DNA from: Prorocentrum cordatum
Lineage: Eukaryota > Sar > Dinophyceae > Prorocentrales > Prorocentraceae
Reading direction: 5' to 3'
Assembly (NCBI GenBank): GCA_963575745.1
Contig: CAUYUJ010017878.1
Coordinates: 1 to 64,000, forward strand
DNA: 64,000 nt
Both the position numbers and the translations under genes were made by a program. The notes beneath the pieces were generated by a model that worked only from the letters and a program-made list of their open reading frames with translations, ran no database searches and was not told the origin of the DNA. Shown piece by piece: positions 22,517 through 32,376 of the stretch; the first letter of the stretch is position 1; each line of letters begins with the position of its first letter.

Positions 22517-23640
22517 ATGTTCACTGATGGCCTTCCCCTGAATACCGGGGGGGTACTCGAGCCCCGGATGGGTCTGCAGGCTGCGGCGCGTCCGGGGGGT
22601 GTTGTAAAGAGCAAAGAGGTGAATGCAGAGAAACGGACAACCAAAGGGTTGCCAGTGACGTCCGTACTTGTAAGACACACGGAAGTGACTCAAACACTAC
22701 AGATGGCCGCCGCGGTGGCTACTGAAAAAGGAGCCGTTATTGCACCCGGCACAGCCGGTAGTGCCAGCGGCCAGAGACCCTCCGGGAGTGATCAGGGCGG
22801 TTCCAGGGAAAATTCCCAACAGCGAAAATCGCGAGAAGACAAAGGGATGATGGCTATGTTTGAGATAACCGACAGTGAATCGGATGTTTCAAATCTACCC
22901 ATGCAGAGCACTGAGGAAGTCGATTGCTATGAGATTGCCGATGTGGCTGCAGCAAGCTTGAACGACAATGAGTTGAAATTAACGACAGATTATCCGACAG
23001 AGGAAGCGGTAGTTATTAGAAACGAGCGGAGCGAAGAAAGGTTGATAGTTGAATACTGTTGTGGGCCAAACAGTAAGGTCGGTGATCCAAGGAACTTCGT
23101 CGATGACCCATGTCGGCTTATAAGATATACTGAAAACGAGGATATGAGGACTGGAAAGGGTAAGAACAAAGCACTAGCGGATATGAGGGAGTTTCAGGGA
23201 AAACTTATTTCGATTTGGGCTTCGATCCCATGCACTGGAGGTTCTCCCTGGCAGTATGTTAATGTAGATCACTATTTCCGTAAGGGTGATCATAGATCCC
23301 TTAGAAGACTCCCGAGGAAGTCGAACAGATGTTCGGTTTCTCTTTTGGAATATGAGAGAAACCGCGCGCTGTCGTCAATGCGGGGGGCATAGTTTGCATT
23401 GAATGGCCTAGCCAGTGCATGCACTGGAAGGGTCCTCAGGTGAAAGCGTTTATGAGAGAAATATGATTGCACAAGACAGCGTTGCACGGATGCGCATATC
23501 GGTTGAGAGACAGGAAAGTGAATTTCATGAAAAAGCCATGGACCATTGCGTCGACATCCAGTATCGTTACCAATGGCTTAGAACGGAGATGTGATGTCAC
23601 GCGTGCACATGTGGAAGCGCGTGGTAAGGACTGCAAGCTA
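22517..23640 (+). pseudogene. Accessory domain after RNase H, possibly DNA methyltransferase-like
   Basis: The frame 22517-23392 (291 codons) has a polar N-terminal half. It then contains VEYCCGPNSKVGDPR (residues 178-192), and SIPCTGGSPWQ with P238-C239. After a frameshift near 23380, CIEWPSQCMHWKG and WTIASTSSIVTNGLERRCD follow up to 23640. The spacing of VEYCCG, IPC and IEWP recalls motifs I, IV (PC) and VI (ENV) of cytosine-C5 methyltransferases, but identity with those motifs is weak. The block is familiar from dinoflagellate copia polyproteins (from memory). Function is inferred only. Confidence 0.45.
22742..22764. repeat. Stem-loop, ACA loop, extended stem
   Basis: The core CCGGC-ACA-GCCGG is flanked by GCAC and GTGC, which can pair across a small internal loop. 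Confidence 0.65.
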
Positions 23641-24750
23641 GCTTAAGATTGCACAGGCGAGTTTGCAAAACAAGTTCATGTTGTTCTCGCGCGCGCGGCT
23701 GCCTGCTCTTCCCCTCGTCCTCCTCCATCCTGCCACAGCATATGCGCCGCTGCCATTTTCCCTCGCATGCAAGCGCGGGACCGCCACCGGTCGCGCACCC
23801 CAATAGAGGAGACGCCGCCTTGCCGCAGCCGCTCCCCTCTCGTCGGCCGCGGGCATCATTCATCCGCTTCCGGCCATTCCACCGCCTGAAAGTGCGGATC
23901 ATGCACGCATCGGAACATGATCCGAAAACACAGGAAACGACAGAGTTCGCCGTTGCGGACCATTCAGATGGTGAGTCGAAACAAAGCGAGACCAAGTCCT
24001 CTGGAATATCTATTACCAGAAGATGATCCCACGTCGAATTGCAACATACGCACCATTTGGAGTCCGAGCATGATGAGAAAGAGTTTCTTTGCCGTGAGAA
24101 AAAAAGGAACCGCACATGTCTCGTGGGCGATGGATAGAACAAAATGCGATGACACGAAATGGCTGCGTGCATTCTCGGGCAGATAGTGTTGTTGTGGACT
24201 TCGTAGAGGAATTGAAGTCGGCACGTGAATCGGCGGTGCAAGGTTGTATAACAAAGGATTTGTCGACCTTTGGATTGCAGTCAGGGCAACCTGCGAACCG
24301 GGCCCTGAGGGAAATTTTGGAGGTAATTTCGATGGTTCGCCCCAAGGTTTAGCGCATATCAAGGGGGGGCAGTATTTTCAGTCAAACATAGACCCGAGCA
24401 CTTCGTTGAGATGTAGATTCTTCACAGGGCCTCTCGGGGGCCCAACGAGCAAACCTGTCCGATTTTGCGAGCGCGGGGAAATCATTGGACCGATGCTCGG
24501 GACTGCTAATGCTTTTTACGCGGCACGGACAGACTATTTCGTTACCATTAACCCATTGACAGATGGACTGGCCAAGTTGTCTTCCTGAATATTTGGGGAC
24601 CGTCTAAGAATTGGCCTTCACACAGCCCTGCTGTTGATAGCTGGGGGAGTCATCTTGCATTTCCAGCTGTCAGGGGAGAGCCCGAAGTCAAGGCGAATGT
24701 AATCCTACTGGCACTGGTTGGGGAAGCCCTGAATAAACACCGATGTGAAG

Positions 24751-24763
24751 GCGACACAGTCGC
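24751..24763. repeat. Short stem-loop, ACA loop (first of tandem pair)
   Basis: GCGAC-ACA-GTCGC, followed by TTGAGAAGG. The whole block is repeated 37 bp downstream. Confidence 0.75.
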
Positions 24764-24787
24764 TTGAGAAGGCTTAAACTTTGCCCG

Positions 24788-24800
24788 GCGACACAGTCGC
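24788..24800. repeat. Short stem-loop, ACA loop (second of tandem pair)
   Basis: Identical to the copy at 24751, including the TTGAGAAGG tail. Confidence 0.75.
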
Positions 24801-25079
24801 TTGAGAAGGGAGAGGCACTCTTAATAGAAACCAGTTCTCCAGTTCTTTGGCCCAGAAGGGCTAACTCCCTATAGAAGCGCATGGGCGACGATGAGGACCA
24901 GCGGCTTTTTAAGTTGGCCAAAACCGAAACGCCCATGCAAGTTGAAGGGGAAGTATTCTCTTCAGACGTCACTTTTACAGGAGCGCTGGTGAATGCACCG
25001 TGGGGGGGGGGGGGGCAGTTCCTCGAGTTCGGGCGCCATGCCTGGCGCCCCGAGCTGGGGCGCCTCCTCCGTTTATCCC

Positions 25080-25100
25080 AACGCCGGCACAGCCGGCGTT
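25080..25100. repeat. Strongest ACA-loop stem-loop, 9-bp perfect stem
   Basis: The arm AACGCCGGC pairs perfectly with its complement across the ACA loop. Confidence 0.8.
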
Positions 25101-25295
25101 TGAGGATCGCGGCCTAGTGCCGGATCTGAATGGACAAAACCCTGACAGCCCGATGGAGGGTGGAGGAGGAGGACAACCTCCTAGTTCTGGCCCACCTGAA
25201 CCTCCTCGTTCGGAAGGAAAGAGCGGTGGATCTGACTCGCCTTATTTGGCCAGTGGCATGTGGAATGCATTACGACGCAGGGAGCAAACAGAGGC

Positions 25296-25306
25296 CGGCA
25301 CAGCCG
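25296..25306. repeat. Short stem-loop, ACA loop
   Basis: CGGC-ACA-GCCG. Confidence 0.6.
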
Positions 25307-25376
25307 CACCCCTGCCAAAAGCAGTATCTGACGACTGGGCCCGCTGCATTCCAGAGATAGCAATGCTGCGTGCTGT

Positions 25377-26438
25377 GTGGTAGATCCCGACCTTAAAAAT
25401 TCGCCCGCATGGCTTCAGTCTCAACAGCTGCGCCAAGCAATTACATTATTGGCGGAAGTGCACGGTCATGAGTGGATTCCATACTGCGGTGAGGATATGA
25501 CCGCCATGGGGCGAACTGGCCTACCCCCAAGTGAGTTCTTCCGGCCTCTGGAACAAAGCTTGCGCAGAGGGTGCAAGTGTTGGGGCGCTGTTAGGCATGT
25601 TGTTTCTGATTATACATGCAAACTCAGCGGTGCGAGAGAGAAGAGAAGTGGCCCTGGCTCGAGCCCGAAATTCGGCATGCTGGATAGTCTTAACGGAACG
25701 GATGTAGACATCAAAAGCGGAGCGTGCGGGCCAGCGCATCTGGAGCTCATGAAGAAGGAAATGCATGGAATAATCAGGTTTTTCAATTATATGGGACGCT
25801 TTAAACCAGGTCAGCACACGCCAATACAATGCACATATTGGTCCATGAATGACATCGATGACGGAAACAATTGTAACATATCGGGGCTACCTGGAGCGAA
25901 TCAGGAGGATGCTGAGCCGCAAAGGCTATTGGCATTGCTTGGCAAATTCTTCGAGACGGCTGAGAGGATGATTGATGAGGCCGTAAAGCGTTCCAAAACG
26001 GGGGCCATGCAGCTATTCTTTGTTGGCGGAGATCACAGATGTTGGGAATCCGAGAATGAAACATTCAAAATGGATCCAATACGAGGCGACATTGCTACGT
26101 TGTTGCGGGCGCGCATGAATCAGCGCATTGAGCGAGATCAGGCTGCAGGGATTCAGCCTAAGATATTGATTTTGGACGGTGCATGTTTGCATCGGAAACT
26201 TCGCCACACCCCAAGTGACGCGCGCCATGCTGTTGACAGACATGAGTCATGCAGATTGGACCGAGACGGCGCAACCGTCGAGGTTCAAGGAGGAGAAGTA
26301 ATGGCCGATCGTAATAAAAACAGCTCGGTTCGCAGCTCGGTTCGTTCGTCAACCCTCTGGCGGCTCAGCCGCCCAGGGGTGGTTTCACTCCGCCGAGTTG
26401 CGAACGTATCAACTTGCAAGGGTCGAGGCTACCTGTGA
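25377..26438 (+). CDS. Unrecognised 353-codon ORF in the 3' region of the retroelement
   Basis: This is the longest uninterrupted frame in the right half of the element. The central part looks like a real globular domain: WSMNDIDDGNNCNISGLPG (about residues 154-172), FFVGGDHRCWE (about 214-224) and LILDGACLHRKL (about 263-274). The order of an ND-containing block, a GG block and a late Asp/His block is loosely like SGNH/GDSL hydrolases, but no GDS block is evident, so this is only a suggestion. The last 60 codons after a stem-loop look like random extension. The ORF is probably part of the element polyprotein rather than a host gene. No start-site signal could be judged. Confidence 0.4.
   Translation: MVDPDLKNSPAWLQSQQLRQAITLLAEVHGHEWIPYCGEDMTAMGRTGLPPSEFFRPLEQSLRRGCKCWGAVRHVVSDYTCKLSGAREKRSGPGSSPKFGMLDSLNGTDVDIKSGACGPAHLELMKKEMHGIIRFFNYMGRFKPGQHTPIQCTYWSMNDIDDGNNCNISGLPGANQEDAEPQRLLALLGKFFETAERMIDEAVKRSKTGAMQLFFVGGDHRCWESENETFKMDPIRGDIATLLRARMNQRIERDQAAGIQPKILILDGACLHRKLRHTPSDARHAVDRHESCRLDRDGATVEVQGGEVMADRNKNSSVRSSVRSSTLWRLSRPGVVSLRRVANVSTCKGRGYL
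26265..26279. repeat. Short stem-loop, CGCAA loop
   Basis: GACGG and CCGTC pair around CGCAA. Same layout as the copy at 12117. Confidence 0.55.
26359..26373. repeat. Short stem-loop, TCA loop
   Basis: GGCGGC-TCA-GCCGCC, six perfect pairs. Confidence 0.65.
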
Positions 26439-26621
26439 CGAGCATGTCCTGTGTTGGAAACACTGGTGTCCGACCAAAGGCGGCACTCCAACTTCAATAC
26501 TAGGAACGCTCCTGTTCGCGGATGCACTTACCGCGACCCCCATTCAACTCTGAAGGAACAGGAGAAGGAGCGCGACATTCCTCATTTCCGAAAGAATTGA
26601 CAGATTTCATCTAAAAAGAAG

Positions 26622-27359
26622 GTGGCGGTGAGTTTTTTTTTGTTGCAACGGGGCGAATACCATTTCTTTCTTGAGGAGGGTTTGCCCTACATTCCTGGAA
26701 TGCCTCCCGAGGGGCGAACGATGCGTCGCGCTGGCGAGAAGATCCTCATTGACCCATTCATTCAGGAGGCAATAAGCGCACTGGGCGCATCTCAGTCATT
26801 CTTCCAATCACCTGCAAGTTCAGCCGAGCGAGTCGCCTGGCGAGCCTCCAGGGCGCAGCCCTCGCCGAGGCAGGACGACCAATTGGAGGTTAGCCTTGCT
26901 AGTGCAGTTACGGCTGCCAGTCCCATTGGAAAATCAATGCAAAACCCGGGCGACTCGGGCGACCCCATTGGACCTAGCACAGCCACGAGTTCAATTAAGA
27001 ATCGGGTACGTTCAGTGGAACCTGTTAGAGTACCAACTGCTGCTTCTGCCGCGGAACATCACGAAATAATCTCGAGGGACAGGTGTCAGGGGAAAAAAAC
27101 TTCTACCGGAGGAACCCTGGGTAGTAAGAAGAAGAGGAAATATCCACCATTCGACTCCTCTGATGGCATTCGTCGATGGCCCATTACATTGCCACACCAG
27201 TCGGCACTTGGATCGACTGAAGGAGATGGTGGACAGCCCTCAAAGACGGTGTCTTTGAAGCCCTTGAACGCCAAGGAGCGAGCCAAACGTCTTTATTGCA
27301 AAAATAGCATGTGGCCAGGAGAAGATTCTGCTTTTTGTGCCCAAATTAGAGAACAATGA
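26622..27359 (+). pseudogene. Unrecognised ORF (245 codons) in element 3' region
   Basis: It starts with a hydrophobic-aromatic segment (FFLLQRGEYHFFLEEG), then a polar, Ser/Ala-rich linker with a stem-loop at 26850-26862. It ends in basic sequence (KERAKRLYC) overlapping the next frame. No family recognised. It is collinear with its neighbours and is probably one piece of a long frameshifted polyprotein. Confidence 0.3.
26850..26862. repeat. Short stem-loop, GCA loop
   Basis: AGGGC-GCA-GCCCT. The stem is changed from the CGGC type at paired positions. Confidence 0.6.
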
Positions 27360-28254
27360 AACATGTGATCATAGCGTTGATTATAAACGATTGTTTGCCG
27401 CGTCAAATGAAGATAGATGGTTAGCAGAACGCTTGCTCCGAGACAGTACGGAACGACCGAAGTTGATTGCAGAATACGTGATCCCAAAGTGGGCAACGTT
27501 CTTCATCGCAAGACGCGACCGCACTGCACCCGGGGAACCGAAGACGATCGCTGACCGCATTGCGTGGGAGAAGGCAGCGGTTGTGGAGCACGCCGGAAAG
27601 GAGCAGCGTGTTCAGTTGACATTACCATTCAAAGTAAATAAATGGGAAATTGGAAGAGCTGGTTTCGGACAACATTGGACTAGGCAGTCCCGCGGAACAG
27701 CCGTTGGGGCGCTCCGTTCGATTCTCGAATGGTACCAATTTCTTCCATATGACCCAGAGTATGGGGGGAATGTGAAGAAGACGAATGTCGGAATATATGA
27801 TTTTGCGCGCCCGGATGACAATCCTGCGACTCATTTGAGATACGCTATGGCGGAAGAAACCTTTTGTGATAGATATTGGAATTCTGTAGAAGTTGCATTT
27901 TGGAGCCACCCGGGGGCCGTCGCGGGAGATGGCGGTCCAGCACAACAATGCGCCATGAACGCGGATCAAGTTGCGATGACCGAAAGGCGCATTTATCACT
28001 GGACCCCCGCCGCATACCATGCATACGGGTGTGGTGATTGGACAATTTTGCGGGATGCACGTGGAAAAGATGAAGTTATTGATGAAGATTTTGGCGTGGA
28101 AAGACTGAGAAGCAAAGAGAGAGTTGGCTTGATAAATAAAGTCAGAGCTCAGCAATGTGAATGGGCCCCTGGCCCATTACCGATTGGATGGCAAGACAAT
28201 GTTTCACCTCGCCTTGAGTCTGACTCTTCGGCGGAGAATGCGCGGGATAACTAA
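27337..28254 (+). CDS. Unrecognised 305-codon ORF in element 3' region
   Basis: The open frame of 305 codons has balanced amino-acid composition and no low complexity, so it is likely true former coding sequence. Notable segments are WATFFIARRDRTAPGEPKTI (about residues 50-69), LPFKVNKWEIGRAGFGQHW (about 95-113) and RRIYHWTPAAYHAYGCGDWT (about 219-238). No catalytic signature could be assigned. It overlaps the preceding frame by 23 nt in another phase and is followed by a stop and basic, Pro-rich linker sequence. It probably belongs to the retroelement. Confidence 0.4.
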   Translation: MPKLENNETCDHSVDYKRLFAASNEDRWLAERLLRDSTERPKLIAEYVIPKWATFFIARRDRTAPGEPKTIADRIAWEKAAVVEHAGKEQRVQLTLPFKVNKWEIGRAGFGQHWTRQSRGTAVGALRSILEWYQFLPYDPEYGGNVKKTNVGIYDFARPDDNPATHLRYAMAEETFCDRYWNSVEVAFWSHPGAVAGDGGPAQQCAMNADQVAMTERRIYHWTPAAYHAYGCGDWTILRDARGKDEVIDEDFGVERLRSKERVGLINKVRAQQCEWAPGPLPIGWQDNVSPRLESDSSAENARDN

Positions 28255-28359
28255 GAGGGCAAGGGTCGCAAACGTAACTACCCACACCCGTTTCTGGATG
28301 GAGCGGAGGATTGAACTAATCTGCTTGCCCAGCGGACAAAGGAGGTCAAGGCCAAGCCA

Positions 28360-28372
28360 TCGGCGCAGCCGA
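28360..28372. repeat. Short stem-loop, GCA loop
   Basis: TCGGC-GCA-GCCGA. Confidence 0.6.
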
Positions 28373-28515
28373 CGGGCGGGTCTGTTCCTCGTGCGTTTAA
28401 GCCGCCCCTGCGCTTTGACGACTCTCAAGAAACTAAACCTCCGCCCCCTAGGGTTGCCAGACCCCTGCGCCTCCAATGCCTGAGAGCCAGGGGGACATGA
28501 CGGCTCTCGGGTTGG

Positions 28516-29467
28516 ATGACGACTCTCAGGGCGGGAATTTGCCCCCTACGGCACCGCCGCCAGGGGGCAAGACTCGCTTGGGAACCGTTGTCAGGCAACG
28601 CGGCGAAACTGCCGCCGGCCCCTCCCGCGCCTGCCCCAAAGGCAGTGGCTAAGCCGCGAGATGCTGATCATATACCAAAGAGAGAGCCAAAGGCGCCGCC
28701 GCCAGGGGCACGAGAGGGATGGAGGCGCTCTAGCAGAGGAGCCATCTCCAGCAAAAGTAGATATGCCGCAGGAGCCATCTCCAGAAGTCCGCAGGACCTG
28801 CCGCGCCTCCGACGCCTCCTCCGAGGGCCCCATCACGGGTCGATCTTCAATGCAACATATGAGATGTGAGGCAGACTGGAAATCAATAAGAGCATATGCA
28901 TCAGAAGAACTTGGCATTCTTGAAGAAAATTCCCCTGGGCTTCCCCCCGACGGGCGCGGGGATGCTGAGACGCTGAATAATTTGCGCCAGATCGATATGT
29001 CCCTTCCCCCGGGCGATCTTTTAGACGAAGAACCCGTGTTAATGGTTGCGAAGTTGGCGCAGGTTCTTTTGACCGTGCATTTTGGGCCGCAGTCGAGCCG
29101 AGCGCACTTGCCACTTCGCAATGAAATCACGTTGCTCTGGCGAGTTCGCCCCGGACGGACTGACATCGACAATGTTCCGGAGCTTACAGACGAACAAGCT
29201 ACCTTTCTGTCAGGCGACATGATGATTTGGTCGTGTCGCTACCTAAACCGAGCAAAAGAGAGGAGAAACGAACCCTCTGAATACTCCCTGCCCGATGGAA
29301 ATTGGGCTCGTTATTTGCGCCATTTCCTTCGCTTTCGACATCCAGAATTCGTTCCGACAGACGGAATCCCGACTGTCACGATGTTCGATGACCCTGCGAG
29401 GAGGAGCGCGTGCCCTTGCGGTCGAAGGACACCCCGACAAAGACAACGACGTGTCGAACGCAGATGA
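28516..29467 (+). pseudogene. Unrecognised ORF (about 268 codons) in element 3' region
   Basis: The frame 28661-29467 begins with a basic/proline linker, then a more globular half from about residue 70 (ADWKSIRAYASEELGILEEN, LLDEEPVLMVAKLAQVLLTV, TFLSGDMMIWSCRYLNRAK). After about 29390 the frame becomes Arg-rich and is probably shifted. The upstream stretch 28255-28660 holds linker-like Pro/Arg sequence with a stem-loop at 28360-28372. No family recognised. Confidence 0.35.
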
Positions 29468-29469
29468 AT

Positions 29470-30387
29470 CGGAGAAGGAAAGGGATCCAAACGACAATAG
29501 AGTGAGGATCCCCTATTCTGGAGAAAAGAATCTTATGCTGTGTCCTGAAGAAGCGGACGCCGATGCAAGTCTTGCGGCAATGAGCTTGTTCTCGCGCGCG
29601 TGTCTTCCGCCAGCGCCTGACCATGAGCAGCTCCGGCCCGAGGAGCAAGACCCGCCGGGCAGGATTGGAAATATCTGCCACGCAACTGCGAACATTGTTG
29701 ATGAACCTCTATACCTTACGTCGCAGCATTGAGAAAATATTCGGGATAATACCAGTCCTGAAGTGCGGAAACAGGGACTGAAGCCCACAGGACTGGTCCA
29801 GCACCTCCACATATTATGGCCGTCCGCGGGACGCCTACCATGCGACCGAGGATAACGCACGCATGGTACAAGACCCCATATTTGCAATGTGTGGTGAAAT
29901 AGAAACAGACAATTTCGAGTCAGCGCTTGGATTTCCCAAAGCAGAGTTCGATTCGGATGACCGGCCATACTCCCTTCCGCAAGAGGTTTATAATGCACCG
30001 ATCCCCCTGATACTGCCGAATGACGCGACCGGCACAGCCGAGGAAGCGGAGGCAACATTCTTAAATAATAGCCATAGGATTGCCATGCTGGGAAGTTCAG
30101 ACTTCTGGCGGAAGCGCAGCCACCGATCTCATGCACAAGCACAAGCCAAATGTGAGTGCGTGGTGTACATGGCGAGACATTGCGCTGAGTGCGCCCGATC
30201 ATCGGGCGGGTGGGTGTATGTCTGTGACCTCTTCCAACAGATAACAATTGATCGTGTTCCGCATGCCACTTCTGATTGTGCAATGCACGCATTCTCGATA
30301 ATGCCATCAGGAGAGATCGATGTTCCGCATGGGAGGTTGCATTCTCGTCTACAATCAGAACGTAGATTTTCTCTGATGGAGAAATAA
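29470..30387 (+). pseudogene. Two frame-shifted ORF pieces in element 3' region
   Basis: The frames 29295-29732 (useful part from about 29470) and 29863-30387 appear to be successive pieces of the same former protein. The second has GWVYVCDLFQQITIDRVPH (about residues 107-125), rich in hydrophobic strands. No domain recognised. A stem-loop lies in frame at 30030-30040. Confidence 0.3.
30030..30040. repeat. Short stem-loop, ACA loop
   Basis: CGGC-ACA-GCCG, in frame in the 29863 ORF. Confidence 0.6.
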
Positions 30388-30782
30388 TTCGCACTGGGCG
30401 AGGTCCGCTCACCAGGACAAAAAAACCCTTATCGAGCGGAAAATGTGGACTGATGTTGGAAGATACATCTGCGCCGACTGCCATGCTGTCAGGGCAGGTT
30501 TTTGACATTGCTTGTATGGCGTCGCTAATGTCAGGTATAAGACGTATGTCAAGGCGAATTATCTGCAATCGCCTGCGGGAAATACATTATCTGCTGCGTG
30601 GGCGACACTTGGCCTGGAGCCTCGCCGAGCTGACCCCCCAAGGGGGGAGAACCGGTCTAAGGCCATCGCCAACTGATTAAAGGCAACGAGCAAGAGCTCC
30701 GCTGATGCTTTGGATAATTGGGGCAAAGTTGAACAGCGCCAGCGCCAGTGGGCTATCAATGGGGAAGCTCGTCTTAAGGCGG

Positions 30783-30848
30783 CATCTGCTGGAGGTACAC
30801 TTACGACTTCTATGCCATCTGCTGGAGGTACATATACGACTACTATGC
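30783..30848 (+). repeat. 33-bp tandem duplication in coding-like sequence
   Basis: Two copies of CATCTGCTGGAGGTACA followed by a TACGACT..TATGC segment, at 30783 and 30816. The length is a multiple of three, so the frame is kept. Confidence 0.8.
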
Positions 30849-30884
30849 CAGGAACTGTTCCTTCATGGCGACCCCGCAGCGCCT

Positions 30885-30895
30885 CGGCACAGCCG
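30885..30895. repeat. Short stem-loop, ACA loop
   Basis: CGGC-ACA-GCCG. Confidence 0.6.
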
Positions 30896-31602
30896 CCAGC
30901 GCGACATGAGCCTTTGTCTCAGTATCTCGAACCCTTGAAGCTTAGATTCATTGATTGGTTGGAACACAAGCACAGGGATGATCGCCCCACTGCTGCCAAA
31001 TGGTGCCCATATATCTGGACGCCTGATCTCGACCAATATGCTTGCCCTATGAAGTGCTCTGCGCTTGCTGATTTCGATTGGGATCACGCGTGCGCAGATC
31101 AAATTTAACCCGAAGGAGGCCGGGCCAGATGGGAACAACAGATGGGGGACATGGGGCTCGCTATTCCAGCACTGCAGATCTTGATGGATAACTTCGAAAT
31201 AGCGAAACGAGCGTCTGCATTGACCGCGGTAGGAGACATTGATTTCCAAACCATTGCCGCACTTCACCACCGGCCCAGTCTTGCCAACGAAGTCGTTTTA
31301 CAACGTGAGCAAAGCGCTCAAGGGTCGTTTGGTGTATCTAGTAAACATACCACACAGCGACATCAAATGACTTTTCCACATCGAGATTTGTTTTTTTTTC
31401 TGGCTTGATATTGCTTCTATGTCTCGCTGCATGTGCAATTGATAAATACGACGATACTACGTGCGATTTGTCAGAGGTTATTTAGGTAGCAACACAGCTC
31501 ATTATTGCATACCTGCGAGCCTGGCAGCAATCACGCCCGCCTTCGCGGCCGCGGTTCTCACGCGGAGGCAGTCCCATCGCGCCGCCCCACATTCGCCTGC
31601 GT

Positions 31603-32076
31603 TTGCTGGCGCAGCTGCGACAGGCCATGACTGGATGGGTCGACCCCGATAGAGTTCGATCCTGGGCTGACGAGCCCAGGACTGAGGATTTCACACCCCA
31701 GGGACTGGCGGCTCCGCCGGGTGGCGGTTCTGCGCGCGATGGCTATGGCGCTGGGCCGGCCATGGACGGCGTCTACGACGCAAGCGTTGACTGCGAAGAC
31801 AGGAGCGAAACTGGAGAGATTCAAGGATATCCTGTGCATTTCTCTAGACATCAGCCAGTTTTTGGCCACGGCAAAATGTGGCAGTCGTTTACTCTTGATG
31901 ACTACAATGACAAGTTCCGACGCTCTTCTGGATCATCGAGAAATTTGCGAGCGCCCACGCCTCCACTTGCGCCGAAGGCGAGTACGTCGGAGAAGGGCAG
32001 AGGCAATAATGAACAAACTGAATGGAGCCCACCAAGTAACTGGAGCTCAAGAAGAGAATGGCACTGGGATGACTAA
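31603..32076 (+). pseudogene. Terminal ORF of the retroelement (157 codons, copy in duplication unit 1)
   Basis: The first 70 codons are polar. The C-terminal 85 codons (GYPVHFSRHQPVFGHGKMW, SFTLDDYNDKFRRSSGSSR, SSRREWHWDD) are present almost unchanged in unit 2. The frame ends at TAA 32074-32076, where unit 2 has TAT and reads ten codons further to REPRGRWTS. Conservation of the frame between units suggests real coding sequence. The duplication breakpoint (31824) lies inside this ORF. Function unknown. It may be the last domain of the element polyprotein. Confidence 0.45.
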
Positions 32077-32130
32077 AGGGAGCCCAGAGGCCGTTGGAGA
32101 AGCTGATGAAGAAGATGGATTGGGTTCTGC

Positions 32131-32143
32131 ACGACACAGTCGT
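32131..32143. repeat. Short stem-loop, ACA loop
   Basis: ACGAC-ACA-GTCGT, after the terminal ORF of the element. It is duplicated with unit 2. Confidence 0.65.
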
Positions 32144-32365
32144 TGCTGGACCGTGCTGCTTCGTTGAACGGGTGCACCAGGTGTGCAAGGGCATTGAGAC
32201 CTGAGCTGCGCATATTAGCTCAGGCGGGAAACGTCCGGCTTCTCGGCCTTCCACCCCCTGGCACCCACCGCTGGGCGGTGACATTTTCTTTTGGGGTTCG
32301 CTCTGGTGGTTGTACATGCGTACTGGCCAGGTGGGTGGGGGGTCGGGGCGGCTCTGCGTATCCCG

Positions 32366-32376
32366 CCGCGGGGGGA
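32366..32376 (+). promoter_or_regulatory. Polypurine-tract-like site before the 3' LTR
   Basis: CGCGGGGGGAG directly precedes the putative 3' LTR. The equivalent position left of the 5' LTR is GAT repeat, as expected if the G-rich tract is internal to the element. Unit 2 has the same tract before 37622. Confidence 0.5.

Larger units (their letters stand above)
23641..25000 (+). other. Degenerate coding-like sequence of the retroelement
   Basis: Several short + strand frames (23649-24026, 23917-24186, 24116-24352, 24244-24588) carry no recognised domain. A tandem 37-bp repeat with two stem-loops lies at 24751-24810. G runs at about 24363 and 24997 end in GCAG. No independent gene is supported. 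Confidence 0.4.
25000..25383 (+). pseudogene. Short polar ORF in element 3' region
   Basis: The frame 25000-25383 (127 codons) is proline- and glycine-rich and ends in AVSDDWARCIPEIAMLRAVW just before the next ORF, which overlaps it by a few bases. No domain recognised. It contains two of the short stem-loops, one of them the strongest in the window. Confidence 0.3.
30705..31408 (+). pseudogene. Unrecognised ORF pieces near the element 3' end
   Basis: The frame 30710-31108 contains an internally duplicated SAGGT segment (33-bp tandem repeat), then LKLRFIDWLEHKHRDD and a Cys/Trp-containing block. A stop at 31106 is followed by 31142-31408 (ALQILMDNFEIAKRAS). No family recognised. The sequence 31409-31600 looks non-coding. 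Confidence 0.3.
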
